Origin: Aliidiomarina maris
Lineage (GTDB): Bacteria > Pseudomonadota > Gammaproteobacteria > Enterobacterales > Alteromonadaceae
NCBI RefSeq assembly: GCF_003987335.1
Contig: NZ_PIPK01000006.1
Location: 118,282 to 182,281, forward strand
DNA: 64,000 bases
Direction of reading: 5' to 3'
The notes below the pieces were generated by a model. That model was given only the letters and a program-made list of their open reading frames with translations, was not told the origin of the DNA and searched no databases. Both the position numbers and the translations under genes were made by a program. Within the stretch, counting starts at the first letter, position 1; each line of letters starts with the position of its first letter. Below are positions 40,576 through 50,286 of this stretch, in pieces.

Positions 40576-42468
40576 TTGAGCTTTTTCTCAAAGATATTCA
40601 GAAAGCGAAGATTCCCAAAAGCTCAAGATTCAAAAGAGCTAGATAGAGTAGAAAGTGAATCGAAGAGAACAGCTGGGAGGCGAGAGCGTCCTGATGAGCT
40701 TGACTGGTCACATGCCGAGTATATTCCTCTCCCGCCATCGCCCCATAAATGGGAGGTTGATGGTCGGGACGAGTTTCAACGTGAATATGATCACCCCTCA
40801 ATTGGTCCAGTTTTTCGGGCAGGATTTAAAAAGCAACACACCAAAGTTGTGAAGCTCGCCAATGACCTATCTCCAGAACAGCGACAAGGGAAAGTTGGCG
40901 ATGTTATCGCCAAAGCGTACGTCAAGCTTATTCTACAGCGGATGAAGTCAGGGCAACTGGTTGCAGCAGCAAAGCAATGCGTCGAAATGTTCGAGCGCGT
41001 TCCGGAATACGTCAAAGATGTTGACCGACGCCGCTTTAATCGTATTTTGAAAGATATAGAGAAGGCAGGAAAGAAGCACGACTTTGAGCCAGTTGATGTT
41101 GCGAACCCCTCGTCATTGCCATTATTTACTGTTTCGAAGGATACGGCCTGGGACCTTATAGGTGAACGAAAGCTGAAGAGTGATGAGCGGCCAAACCCTG
41201 CTTTCATTATTGCAGCCATTGATACAAAAGGAACTTGGTTGCTTGACCGAACCGGGGCCAGTTCGGATCGCTCAGAAGCGAAAAGCGTGCTTCGACGAAT
41301 AGACCGGCGGGGATGCCTTGTTGACGAAAAAACGTTACCCCATGACGTCTATCGAACAGGGACAGGTACTGCTGGTACTGGTATAGCGATCATGGATTCC
41401 AATGGGCAACTTTATGTCTATGACGTTGAGCTGAGGACTGTAATCGAATCCAATCTTCGCGAGGATCCTCGGGTGGTTGAACACTTCAAGAGCATTGATA
41501 CCAACTATTGGGGGGAATTCAAATCTCAGGTGAGAGCTGTGGACGTTTCTCCTGAGGGGGATCGGTATCTTTTTACGCTAGCCGATGAGGCATGGTGTTG
41601 TGCACTCGATGGCAGTACGGTGTGGGGTCTCGTGATGCCTTTGAAAGAAGGTTGGAAGCGTGTTGTGGGTCGTAGTCAGCGCTTTGGGGTAGCTCAGGAG
41701 GTTGAGGAAGCTCTACAGCTTTTTGGGTTATCGCTCCCTGTAGATCCTGCAGATATAAAGAGACAATACCGCAAGGTGGCACTATCCCATCATCCAGACC
41801 GTAACACCAACGATCCAACTGCCACCGAGAAGATGAAAGCGTTAAATCGTGCATTTGAGGTTTTGACTGGTGTCGACCCGAACACATTGGCATATGAAGA
41901 GTCCGATGTTACTTATTTCGCTCGCTCCGCTCCCGATCATGTTGTGGAGTTAGACGGTTTTCGGCTGGAGATGACAATAACCGGTGGAGTGCCTCAAGAT
42001 TGGGTCTATATGGCAAGTTTTTCCGCTGACGGTGGAGCTTATCTGGCTACTTACTCGGGTAAAGTAATTCTAGTTTCACCCGAGGGCCGTCCTAAGGTGG
42101 TGTACGATATTGGGATTTGTCCGAGCGAAATCGTTAATATTGGTCGATACACTTACTTTCTCACCTCGACACGACTTTACGTCTTAGAAGATGATACCAA
42201 GCTTGCAGGATTTCTGGACGTTTTCCAGCAGGGTCGGCTACTCGTTACGAAAGCTGGTTTTGGGTTACTTACAGATAAGCGGCTCCAGTGGTTTACTCCA
42301 GCGGGTATTAAAGCTGGCGAGTTGAATGTGAGAGATCCAATACGGGCCATTCATGCTGTCGACAATGGAGTGATTGTACAACTCGGCAACATCAAGTTGA
42401 AATTCAGGGGCTTTCGATATGAAAGCTATCGTGTATTAAGGTGTAAGAGGAAGTTTCGAGTAGATTAA
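40576..42468 (+). CDS. Large protein with an internal DnaJ (J) domain
   Basis: 630 residues from a TTG at 40576 (AAGGA about 10 nt upstream). The N-terminal 200 residues are charged and helical, with no known domain. Residues about 200-380 have short repeated beta motifs (TWLLDRTGASSDR, GIAIMDSNGQLYVYDVEL, VRAVDVSPEGDRYLFTLAD). A J domain follows (about 388-440) with the HPD motif in YRKVALSHHPDRNTNDP. The last 170 residues return to beta-propeller-like repeats (YMASFSADGGAYLATYSGKVILV). A J domain inside a propeller-like protein is unusual. It may recruit Hsp70 or act as a sensor. No defence family is recognised. Confidence 0.65.
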   Translation: MSFFSKIFRKRRFPKAQDSKELDRVESESKRTAGRRERPDELDWSHAEYIPLPPSPHKWEVDGRDEFQREYDHPSIGPVFRAGFKKQHTKVVKLANDLSPEQRQGKVGDVIAKAYVKLILQRMKSGQLVAAAKQCVEMFERVPEYVKDVDRRRFNRILKDIEKAGKKHDFEPVDVANPSSLPLFTVSKDTAWDLIGERKLKSDERPNPAFIIAAIDTKGTWLLDRTGASSDRSEAKSVLRRIDRRGCLVDEKTLPHDVYRTGTGTAGTGIAIMDSNGQLYVYDVELRTVIESNLREDPRVVEHFKSIDTNYWGEFKSQVRAVDVSPEGDRYLFTLADEAWCCALDGSTVWGLVMPLKEGWKRVVGRSQRFGVAQEVEEALQLFGLSLPVDPADIKRQYRKVALSHHPDRNTNDPTATEKMKALNRAFEVLTGVDPNTLAYEESDVTYFARSAPDHVVELDGFRLEMTITGGVPQDWVYMASFSADGGAYLATYSGKVILVSPEGRPKVVYDIGICPSEIVNIGRYTYFLTSTRLYVLEDDTKLAGFLDVFQQGRLLVTKAGFGLLTDKRLQWFTPAGIKAGELNVRDPIRAIHAVDNGVIVQLGNIKLKFRGFRYESYRVLRCKRKFRVD

Positions 42469-42551
42469 ACTGGTAGTCGAAAACCTCAAGCACCTAACCT
42501 AAACAAATTTCTGCATACACCCCGTCACTAGGTATATACAGGTTAACAGGT

Positions 42552-42587
42552 AATAAATTTGCATACACATAACTCCCTGACTAACAT
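42552..42587 (+). promoter_or_regulatory. tnsA promoter overlapped by a TnsB-like box
   Basis: TTGCAT (42559-42564), a 17-bp spacer and TAACAT (42582-42587) form a sigma-70 promoter about 30 bp before tnsA. AATAAATTTGCATACA at 42552-42567 matches the TnsB box consensus at 13 of 16 positions and covers the -35 box. In Tn7, TnsB represses tns transcription from sites at the right end; the same control is inferred here. Confidence 0.55.
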
Positions 42588-42616
42588 AGCTTACTGGCGG
42601 AATCGGGAATAACGGT

Positions 42617-43444
42617 ATGCCGAAGAAAAATAACCAGATATCCGAGAAAACGCTTCTCAAATGGGTCAAGGAGGGGCGTGGCAGTGGACAAGGCTCGGGG
42701 TATCGGCCATGGCTAACTGTTCGAGATCTCCCCTCTCTTGGTCGAGTTCATCGTATCTTCGGTCACAAATCTCAACGTACCCACCACCTTCTTTCTGATC
42801 TTGAACTTGCCGTATTTCTTCTGCTCGAATGGCTGCCTGAAGTCACCGATATTCGCGAACAATTTCCGCTCGATAGATCGCTTACTAAACAGTTAGCTTT
42901 AGACGCCGGTATAAGGCACCCGGCTCAGCAAGGCACTGACCACTTTATGTCGACCGACTTTTTGGTTAATACAACAAAAGAGTCTGAGCCAAAGTATGCT
43001 CTTCAGGTGAAGTACATGAACGCCCTCGACGACGAACGTACCGTTGAAAAACTGGAGCTCGAACGTCGTTACTGGGTTGAAAAAGGCATTCCCTGGTACC
43101 TCATTACTGAGCAGCAGGTACCAAAAGCGGTGTTGGCCAATGTCGAATGGCTATACCCTGCTGGTCGCCGAACAGAAGAGGAAGAATTGCCATTAGAGCA
43201 AATCGAGTTTTATCACCATCACTTTAGCCAAGCTGGTAATAAAACGATTATAGAAGTGTGTAAAAAGCTTGATACGGCCTATGACCTGGAGCCGGGCGAG
43301 TCGCTGGGTGAAGTCAGGATTCTTCTTGCAAAACGATATTTCGATTTTGATTTTTTCACACCAATAAGGAAGTTAAAAGCCAGCCAAATAAGTGCATCAG
43401 ATAGTCGCCGGATTCAAGAGGTGTACCGTGTTTCAAATCAATGA
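42617..43444 (+). CDS. tnsA: Tn7-like transposase subunit TnsA
   Basis: 275 residues. Endonuclease that cuts the 5' ends of the transposon so that it leaves by cut-and-paste. The catalytic triad falls at the same numbers as in Tn7 TnsA: Glu63 (DLELAV), Asp114 (MSTDFLV) and Lys132 (LQVKYM). The C-terminal TnsA domain that binds TnsC follows. It begins the tnsABCDE operon, and its end overlaps the tnsB start. Confidence 0.97.
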   Translation: MPKKNNQISEKTLLKWVKEGRGSGQGSGYRPWLTVRDLPSLGRVHRIFGHKSQRTHHLLSDLELAVFLLLEWLPEVTDIREQFPLDRSLTKQLALDAGIRHPAQQGTDHFMSTDFLVNTTKESEPKYALQVKYMNALDDERTVEKLELERRYWVEKGIPWYLITEQQVPKAVLANVEWLYPAGRRTEEEELPLEQIEFYHHHFSQAGNKTIIEVCKKLDTAYDLEPGESLGEVRILLAKRYFDFDFFTPIRKLKASQISASDSRRIQEVYRVSNQ

Positions 43445-45506
43445 GGTACTTCGATTTCATGACGCTTGCTACAGAGTGCTGGAGTTGCTACCGAGATACT
43501 TAGTCTGGATAGATATTGATAATGCTAAAGCCCTTCCGGAGCTTATGTTGCTGGACGAAATCCCTGAATTCATTGATAGCGGTGCTCTTGAGCGCGTTGA
43601 GGATCCATATTCAGAATTGAAGTATGAATCGCCCGCTGAAGGCTCTGTCGCGTGCCAAAAGCGAGATAGAAACCTTGAAATACTTGCACCGTTAATTTCA
43701 CTATCTGAATTTTATGTGCCGAGACGTCGCGGCCCAATTGTTGAAAAAATTGTCACGGAGAATCAGACAACCAAGCAGACGGTGTACCGGCTTGCTCGTC
43801 AGTATTGGCAGCGGGGTCAAATACCAAATGCGTTGCTTCCTGATTACAAAAACTCTGGTGGTAAAGGGAAAAAACGAGTAGCGAAAGGCAAAAAGCTTGG
43901 GCGTCCCAGAAAGCACCAGCCGGGCGTGGGTGCGATTATTGACCAAGAAACTGAACGCTTATTCAGAATCGCCATTGATAAGTTCATTCTCAATGATAAA
44001 GAGCACTCATTTCCCTATGCGCATCGTCGTCTTGAGTCGATGTATAGAACGTACTTCCCTGACGTACCGGAGGAAGATCTTCCAAGTATTTGGCAACTTC
44101 GCCACTTCTATAAGCGTGAATATCTGCAACCAGAAACGTTACAAAAACGAGCGTCCGCAAAGGATTTCAGTAAAGATATACGGCCGCTCCACAGTACAGC
44201 AAATACACAGGTCCAAGGGCCGGGTTCACGCTATGAAATAGACGCCACGATTGCTGATATATACCTCGTGTCTGACTCAGATAGGCGAAACATAGTTGGC
44301 CGCCCGGTAGTTTACTTTGTCATGGATGTTTTCACTCGCATGGTAGCTGGTATGTATATCGGGTTTGAGAACCCATCATACGCAGCAGCGATGCAGGCAC
44401 TTTATATGGCTGCAACAAGCAAAGTTGAGTATTGCCAAAACCTTGGATTTGACATTACTGATGAGGACTGGCCTTGTGTTGGCCTTCCAGATGCGATCTT
44501 AGCAGACAGGGGGGAGCTGTTAGGTCACCAGATTGAGAACCTCGAGAATAGCTTTGCAGTGCGCCTAGAGAATACGCCACCCTATCGAGGTGATGCCAAG
44601 GGCATTGTAGAGCGACATTTTCGAACCATGCATGCATCGTTCGGTGCATTTATGCCAGGGCATGTTACGGGCAACTTAGTTAGAAAGCGCGGCGGCGTCG
44701 ATTACAGGCTGGACGCAAAGTTGACGGTCACAGACTTTACTCAAATCGTGCTGTCATCTGTGCTTCAACATAATCAGTTTGCCGTCCTGGATAAATACGA
44801 TCGTGATAGCGACATGCCTACTGATTTGCCGAATATACCCTTACAACTTTGGCGTTGGGGTATTCAGAATCGCACTGGCCGACTTCATCGAACTGATAGT
44901 GATGCATTACGTATTGCATTGCTGCCACGCGCCCAAGTGACGGTATCTGAACAAGGCGTTAGTCTTTTTGGTCTGCACTACACCTCGCAAGAAATACTCC
45001 GCATGGGTTGGACGCATCGCGGGAAAGCAGTGAAACGACCAGGCAAAATGGTGGCGGCGTATGACCCGTTAGTTGCGGATCAGATTCACCTATTTTATGA
45101 AATGGGCAACAATAAATATTGGACGTGTAGTTTGACGGAACGCTCTCGGGAGTTCCGAGGTGGTTCGTTCTGGGATGTCTGGCGCATTCAAGAGGAAAAG
45201 AAAAAGACCGCCGCAGCGGCAAAAATTGCTGCTAAACAAACTCGCCGGCAACACGAAGAGTTTGTGATCGAGAAACTCGCTCAGGCACAGGCGAGTAGTC
45301 CCGCCGACACTGGTACTCCCAAAAGCGAGAAAGTTCGGGCGATTCGAGACAATCGAGCAAATGAAAAGCAATTGGAGCGCCAAAGCAAAGCGGTAAGACC
45401 AGAGCCACATCACCAAAAACCAGCAGATGTGATACCACTGAAAGACAGCTCACCAGATCTGGATTATCCCGATTATGTAGACGAGCTTTTTGGAGATGAT
45501 GACTGA
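43428..45506 (+). CDS. tnsB: Tn7-like transposase subunit TnsB (DDE)
   Basis: 692 residues from the GTG at 43428, preceded by AGAGG 6 nt upstream; this overlaps the tnsA end by 17 bp. The DDE residues are Asp272 (YEIDATIAD), Asp360 (AILADRGELL) and Glu395 (GIVERHFR), within one residue of Tn7's D273, D361 and E396, which also supports this start. N-terminal helix-turn-helix domains bind the end boxes; a C-terminal Lys/Gln-rich tail contacts TnsC. It cuts and joins the 3' ends. Confidence 0.97.
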   Translation: MFQINEVLRFHDACYRVLELLPRYLVWIDIDNAKALPELMLLDEIPEFIDSGALERVEDPYSELKYESPAEGSVACQKRDRNLEILAPLISLSEFYVPRRRGPIVEKIVTENQTTKQTVYRLARQYWQRGQIPNALLPDYKNSGGKGKKRVAKGKKLGRPRKHQPGVGAIIDQETERLFRIAIDKFILNDKEHSFPYAHRRLESMYRTYFPDVPEEDLPSIWQLRHFYKREYLQPETLQKRASAKDFSKDIRPLHSTANTQVQGPGSRYEIDATIADIYLVSDSDRRNIVGRPVVYFVMDVFTRMVAGMYIGFENPSYAAAMQALYMAATSKVEYCQNLGFDITDEDWPCVGLPDAILADRGELLGHQIENLENSFAVRLENTPPYRGDAKGIVERHFRTMHASFGAFMPGHVTGNLVRKRGGVDYRLDAKLTVTDFTQIVLSSVLQHNQFAVLDKYDRDSDMPTDLPNIPLQLWRWGIQNRTGRLHRTDSDALRIALLPRAQVTVSEQGVSLFGLHYTSQEILRMGWTHRGKAVKRPGKMVAAYDPLVADQIHLFYEMGNNKYWTCSLTERSREFRGGSFWDVWRIQEEKKKTAAAAKIAAKQTRRQHEEFVIEKLAQAQASSPADTGTPKSEKVRAIRDNRANEKQLERQSKAVRPEPHHQKPADVIPLKDSSPDLDYPDYVDELFGDDD

Positions 45507-47170
45507 TGCCGTTACCCGATAATTTTGTGGCCGCAGTGTATAAAGATCCTGGTGTCTCAAGATACCGGGGTAACCCGCTTATCGAAGCGTTGCCACCAAT
45601 CATGGACTTGAAGGCGCTGAAGTCACAGTTGACCGGTACAGTAACATTTGACCCCAAGGACTGTTTTACCGAGCCTCATCAAAGAGCGCATGAAATTGCC
45701 TCATTGCTTGATGACTTTTTCCAACCGCTATCCATTCACCGGCAACTTGAAGAAAAGCTCTCAGTAATGATTAGAGCAGGCTACGTGGGTAGAAACCCGA
45801 AAGACGGCAGTTTAAATCGAAAGATGCAGGATGGTTACCAGCGAATCATGGACGGTGCCTCTAACAATTTCAGGTTTGCTCAGACAAACTCCACTGCCAA
45901 ATGCCTCTCGTTGATAGGCTGCTCAGGAAGCGGCAAAAGCACCACGGTTAACCGAATTTTATCGACCTATCCCCCTGTCATTTTTCATTCAGATATCAAT
46001 TTTGTGCAGTTGCCCTATTTGCGTATTGAATGCCCAAGCGATGGTTCATTGAAAAGTCTATGCCTGAATTTCTTCCGAGAAGTAGATCGTACTTTGGATG
46101 AGGATTACGAACAGAAATACGCGCGAAAACGCCATGGTACCGAAGTTCTGTTATCGTTAATGGGTCAGTTCGCAACTCAGAAAGCGCTCGGCGTATTGGT
46201 GATTGATGAAGTACAACGCTTAGGCTTGAAGCGTTCAGTCAGTAAAGAAGCGATGCTTGAGTTCTTTGTTGCGCTCGTGAATGTTATCGGTGTACCCGTG
46301 GTACTGGTGGGAACGCCGAAAGCTAGACCAATCTTCGAAATGGAGCTGCAAGCTGGTCGTAGAAGTGCTGGCTTTGGTTCTTTATTCTGGGAACCCATGC
46401 AGCGCCCGAATAAGGCACGAGTAGATAGCAATGGGAAGGCTCGTTTGAGTGAATGGGAGGCCTTCACCAATAAGCTTTGGAAGTATCAGTGGCTTAAGCA
46501 CAGAAGCGAAACACTTGATGATGCGACGCGAGAACGCTGGTACAGCCTGTCTCAAGGGGTGTTGGATATTGTGGTTAAACTCTTTGTGCTTGCGCAGCTT
46601 CGAGCAATTGCGACTGGGATTGAACGAATCACCCCTGAATTGCTGCAAAAAGTGTATGACGATGAGTTAATTCCCGTACATCCGATGCTTGATGCTCTGC
46701 GGCGTAATGATGCTGATTTAATCGTTAAATACTCTGATTTGCACCTTCCCTCAATAGATAAGCGCTTGCTGGAACTACGCCACTTAATTGAACAGCAACA
46801 AGAACAAAAGAAAACAGAAGTGTCGTTCGGTAACAATGAAAAGGCACTGCGATTATATAATATGCTGCAAGCCATGGACTGTGACTCAACCCTACTCGCA
46901 CCTCTAATAGAGCGGGTGTTTAAAGAGCATCCAACCCTTGGGTTGCCTGAGCTGACGAAAATTGTACTGGCTTGGTATTCCGAGCCTCAGCCGTCGAAAA
47001 CCCAAATTCGGGCGTCCAAGCCAAAAAGCATTAAATCAAGTAAATGGCATGAACTTGGCTCTGACGACCTTCGCTTTAAGTATTCGCAGAGAAGTTCAAG
47101 CTTTTATAACGACTTACAATTAGGCACTGATATTTTTGATATTCAGTCCAGGCTGAAGCAGGTGAGTTAG
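45506..47170 (+). CDS. tnsC: Tn7-like AAA+ regulator TnsC
   Basis: 554 residues. Walker A GCSGSGKST at 138-146 and Walker B GVLVIDEVQRLG near 229-240. It is the ATP-dependent matchmaker that joins the TnsD- or TnsE-marked target to TnsAB and enforces target immunity. Its length is close to Tn7 TnsC (555). It overlaps tnsB by one base and abuts tnsD. Confidence 0.96.
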   Translation: MPLPDNFVAAVYKDPGVSRYRGNPLIEALPPIMDLKALKSQLTGTVTFDPKDCFTEPHQRAHEIASLLDDFFQPLSIHRQLEEKLSVMIRAGYVGRNPKDGSLNRKMQDGYQRIMDGASNNFRFAQTNSTAKCLSLIGCSGSGKSTTVNRILSTYPPVIFHSDINFVQLPYLRIECPSDGSLKSLCLNFFREVDRTLDEDYEQKYARKRHGTEVLLSLMGQFATQKALGVLVIDEVQRLGLKRSVSKEAMLEFFVALVNVIGVPVVLVGTPKARPIFEMELQAGRRSAGFGSLFWEPMQRPNKARVDSNGKARLSEWEAFTNKLWKYQWLKHRSETLDDATRERWYSLSQGVLDIVVKLFVLAQLRAIATGIERITPELLQKVYDDELIPVHPMLDALRRNDADLIVKYSDLHLPSIDKRLLELRHLIEQQQEQKKTEVSFGNNEKALRLYNMLQAMDCDSTLLAPLIERVFKEHPTLGLPELTKIVLAWYSEPQPSKTQIRASKPKSIKSSKWHELGSDDLRFKYSQRSSSFYNDLQLGTDIFDIQSRLKQVS

Positions 47171-48679
47171 ATGCTTGGATTTCCGCTACCTTACGAGGGT
47201 GAACTCATCTACAGCACCATAGCTAGGCATGGGATTCATAGCGGGATAACCTCACCCAAGGAGCTTCTTCGGGAAGTGTTCGGGAACACGAAACTTATTG
47301 CAACCACCGATCTTCATGGTCATCTAAGTCAAGTGAGTGGACTTTACCCGACAGAGTGCGGGTTAACCCCTCAATCACTTCTGTACAAACACACCTTATT
47401 CCCCTTGTATGCATGGTTTAATGGTGAAAACAGGCGACGAAAGTTGGCTAAACAACTAGTGAGTGACGCTAAAAGCACAGTGCATCTGAGCACGGGATTC
47501 GCAGCCTCACGAGTACGTCAGCCTACTTTTTTACGCTACTGCCCGATGTGCATCGAAGAGCAAGTGGCGCAGCATGGGGAGTGCTATTGGCATCGCGAAT
47601 GGCAAGTCGCTGGAGTTGATTGCTGTCCAAAGCATGGGGAGCTTCAGACAACTGTTGTCCCTAGAACCAGTAAAATGCGGCACATGTATTGGCCTGCTTC
47701 TCGTAAAGTATGCCCGGCATACCAGCAAGTAACGGGTTCGAGGCAAGGTTTGACGTTGCAACACAGCATCCACCAGCTCTTGAACATGGCGGAATCCAGA
47801 GCGCCCTCAATTGAACAATGGGGTAGTTATTACAAGTCATTAGCGTGTGACTTTGGCATGAATAAGGGACAACATGTTTTGTATGAGCAAATTGCTGACC
47901 GTGTGACTAATTTTTGGTCACAAAACTGGCTTGGTACCCACGGCTTGGCGATCAGTGATAGTGAATATTGCTGGTTGCGAGCGATTTTCCGCAAGCACAG
48001 AAAAGCATTTAGTTACTTAGAGCACCTTGCAGTGTTGCATGCTTTTCTCGGTCCTCAATTAAGTGTTCAGCAAGTTTTAACGAGTGTAAACAAAGCCAGG
48101 GTACCCAAACGAATGTTTAAGCCATTAGTGACGCCGGCAGCATCAGAATTAGTAGGAGTAAATCGTGAGAAGTGGCTTAATGGACTCAAGCGTTTAGGTA
48201 CCAAAGGAGCGCGGAAATTCGGATTAGCCGCAATTTATGCTTGGCTTTACCGAAATGACAGGGACTGGCTGTTAACGGTGAACCGGACCTACTTAGGGCG
48301 TAAAACACACAGCCAAAGCCGAGTTGACTGGCGTCAGCGAGATCTGAAGACTGTGAAACGCTTTTTTCGGGTTATGAATGGCGCAGAGAGAGAACTGACT
48401 GGGTCTAGGCGCTCGACGGTTTGGTATCTGAACCAGCTTTCGAATAAGTCCACTGTTGAAAAGAATTTAAACAAGTTACCCCTCTGTAAACGATTTTTAG
48501 CGGTTTACCCTGAGTCGGTATGGGAATGCCAGGTACGTCGTATAACGGCGGCTGTGGCGTCTCTGGTGAGCTCTGATGAGGATGTTAAGCGGTGGGTAGT
48601 GCTGAGACAGGCGGGTTTGAGTGACGAGCGCTTAACACCGCAGGCTAAGTATTTGCTTGAGGAGATCATTGGACATTGA
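47171..48679 (+). CDS. tnsD: Target selector TnsD (TniQ family)
   Basis: 502 residues. N-terminal TniQ domain with PLPYEGELIYSTIARHGI. A zinc-binding region contains RYCPMCIEEQ (about 125-134), then WHREWQVAGVDCCPKHGEL. The C-terminal half should bind the glmS 3' end, in keeping with the element's position at attTn7. It starts immediately after the tnsC stop and overlaps tnsE by 4 bp. Confidence 0.95.
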   Translation: MLGFPLPYEGELIYSTIARHGIHSGITSPKELLREVFGNTKLIATTDLHGHLSQVSGLYPTECGLTPQSLLYKHTLFPLYAWFNGENRRRKLAKQLVSDAKSTVHLSTGFAASRVRQPTFLRYCPMCIEEQVAQHGECYWHREWQVAGVDCCPKHGELQTTVVPRTSKMRHMYWPASRKVCPAYQQVTGSRQGLTLQHSIHQLLNMAESRAPSIEQWGSYYKSLACDFGMNKGQHVLYEQIADRVTNFWSQNWLGTHGLAISDSEYCWLRAIFRKHRKAFSYLEHLAVLHAFLGPQLSVQQVLTSVNKARVPKRMFKPLVTPAASELVGVNREKWLNGLKRLGTKGARKFGLAAIYAWLYRNDRDWLLTVNRTYLGRKTHSQSRVDWRQRDLKTVKRFFRVMNGAERELTGSRRSTVWYLNQLSNKSTVEKNLNKLPLCKRFLAVYPESVWECQVRRITAAVASLVSSDEDVKRWVVLRQAGLSDERLTPQAKYLLEEIIGH

Positions 48680-50286
48680 ATATACAAGATAATCTTAAGG
48701 GTTTCACCGACGACACCTGGCTCAATGGTATAGGGTCCCTTTTTCGCAAGAACGGGCATAAGAACTGGGGAATTAACCTAAGCGTGTACCCGTTCGACCA
48801 AAACAAAACGATACTCCTTCTGTCTCAGGCTCCCATTACCGTTCGAAAGAATGTCCTCAGACCCACTAAAAATTACAGTCTCCAGGGTGAAACATTATCT
48901 TTCAATGTCGAGAATGCTCAAAACTGGGAAGTTGACGCCATTAACAACTGCCCGGCATGGCCGAGAGAGCTGAAAAAAGAAGCAGAACAATTGTGCTTTG
49001 TGGTACCGCTTGAAAGCGGTACCACGGTATTTATTCCACAGTTCGAAATGGCGCGAGCACTGTTTTTCAAAAACGTATACCTCTCACGTAGCTGCCTTGA
49101 TCATGGGGTTTTAGACCGCGAATTCGGAATTGAGTACGACGAGCACGATCCTGAGCACGTTGCGGTGCACGTCAGAGAGCATACGACCTGTGCAGACAAC
49201 ATGTTTAAAGATTATAGCTATCGCCGCTTTTTGGCTTGGGTGCTCCTCGATCCTGAAGCGCGTCGGTCGTATGAAAGTATCAGTCAGCGACAATTAGAAA
49301 CCGGTAAAAGCCGAGGCTTATATCGAATTTGGGATTTCCAATTTGAGCCGCCGTCCATGAATGGAGCAAGGCTCAAAGTAAGAGGTAATTGGGACCGAGA
49401 CACAAATACGTTTTTCGTTTATGAAGTTTCGGGCATTGAAAATATCGCCGCCAATGTCCCAGAAGAGGTCGACTTCGTTAGTCCTAAATTCTTTGTTCAG
49501 GAACCAGATGGCGGCTCAAGTGGTGGTTCTGCTGAGCGAGCACCAGAACACGAAGTTGAAGATGAAAGTGGTGAGAGCAAAGAGAATTACCCAGTGATTT
49601 TGCAGGGTAACGCCACGACGTTTGAGTTCGCGAAGCCGTTTAATACCCGTAAAACGGCTACAAAGACTAAAAGCTCGGGCAGTCGAGGTGATGGAGATAG
49701 CGCTCAGGCTTCAAGTGAAGTGAGCACCGAGGAGCAAGGGCCAGATGGAAATCTAGCGTCTGCTGATTGGGATGGGCTTGATGACCAAACAGAGGATACT
49801 GCTTTGTATGAAAGCCGCTTCGCTAGCTTTTTTAAAATGCTGGAGATTCTTGAGTCGGCGCATGACTTTGATGTCGTCAAGTTAGGTACGCGAAAACTGC
49901 CTAAAGTTGGGCGATGCAATGGCCACACAATGCGCGATGATAGCACTCCTAGAGTTTGGACTGCCGTAAAAATAAGCTTTGATCAGGCAAGTTTCTATTT
50001 GTTAGAGGTCGACATGTCAGATGCAGCTAAACCGTTGTCAACTAAAGTAGTCAACGCTCCTTTTGGAAATAAGATCATTGAGCAACGAAGCGAATTTGAA
50101 GCCCGCCTTCTCAAGAACTCGTTAAACTGGCCAAAGGCTTATTTGGATGAAATTTGCGGCGCGGATAATCACTCCTTTATCGTGCACCCTAAAACGCAAA
50201 AAGCTGGAGAGATAGCTATAGGCGATATTGAGCGTTGGGCTGCGAACGTGCGCAGAAATTTATTAAAGCGTGGGCTCTTCTTGTGA
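48676..50286 (+). CDS. tnsE: Target selector TnsE
   Basis: 536 residues from a TTG that overlaps the tnsD stop (TTGA). The size is close to Tn7 TnsE (538). The N-terminal half is beta-rich (GINLSVYPFDQNKTILLLSQ). A Ser/Gly/Glu-rich low-complexity linker spans about 285-375. The C-terminal domain has FASFFKMLEILESAHDF and ESRFASFFKM, as in TnsE. It directs insertion into replicating lagging strands and conjugal plasmids through the sliding clamp, so the element likely has both targeting pathways. Confidence 0.9.
   Translation: MNIQDNLKGFTDDTWLNGIGSLFRKNGHKNWGINLSVYPFDQNKTILLLSQAPITVRKNVLRPTKNYSLQGETLSFNVENAQNWEVDAINNCPAWPRELKKEAEQLCFVVPLESGTTVFIPQFEMARALFFKNVYLSRSCLDHGVLDREFGIEYDEHDPEHVAVHVREHTTCADNMFKDYSYRRFLAWVLLDPEARRSYESISQRQLETGKSRGLYRIWDFQFEPPSMNGARLKVRGNWDRDTNTFFVYEVSGIENIAANVPEEVDFVSPKFFVQEPDGGSSGGSAERAPEHEVEDESGESKENYPVILQGNATTFEFAKPFNTRKTATKTKSSGSRGDGDSAQASSEVSTEEQGPDGNLASADWDGLDDQTEDTALYESRFASFFKMLEILESAHDFDVVKLGTRKLPKVGRCNGHTMRDDSTPRVWTAVKISFDQASFYLLEVDMSDAAKPLSTKVVNAPFGNKIIEQRSEFEARLLKNSLNWPKAYLDEICGADNHSFIVHPKTQKAGEIAIGDIERWAANVRRNLLKRGLFL

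Noticed and set aside
42617..50286. CRISPR-associated (guide-RNA-directed) transposon
   Set aside because: The element has TnsD and TnsE, no Cascade or Cas12k genes and no array, and sits at the classical attTn7.
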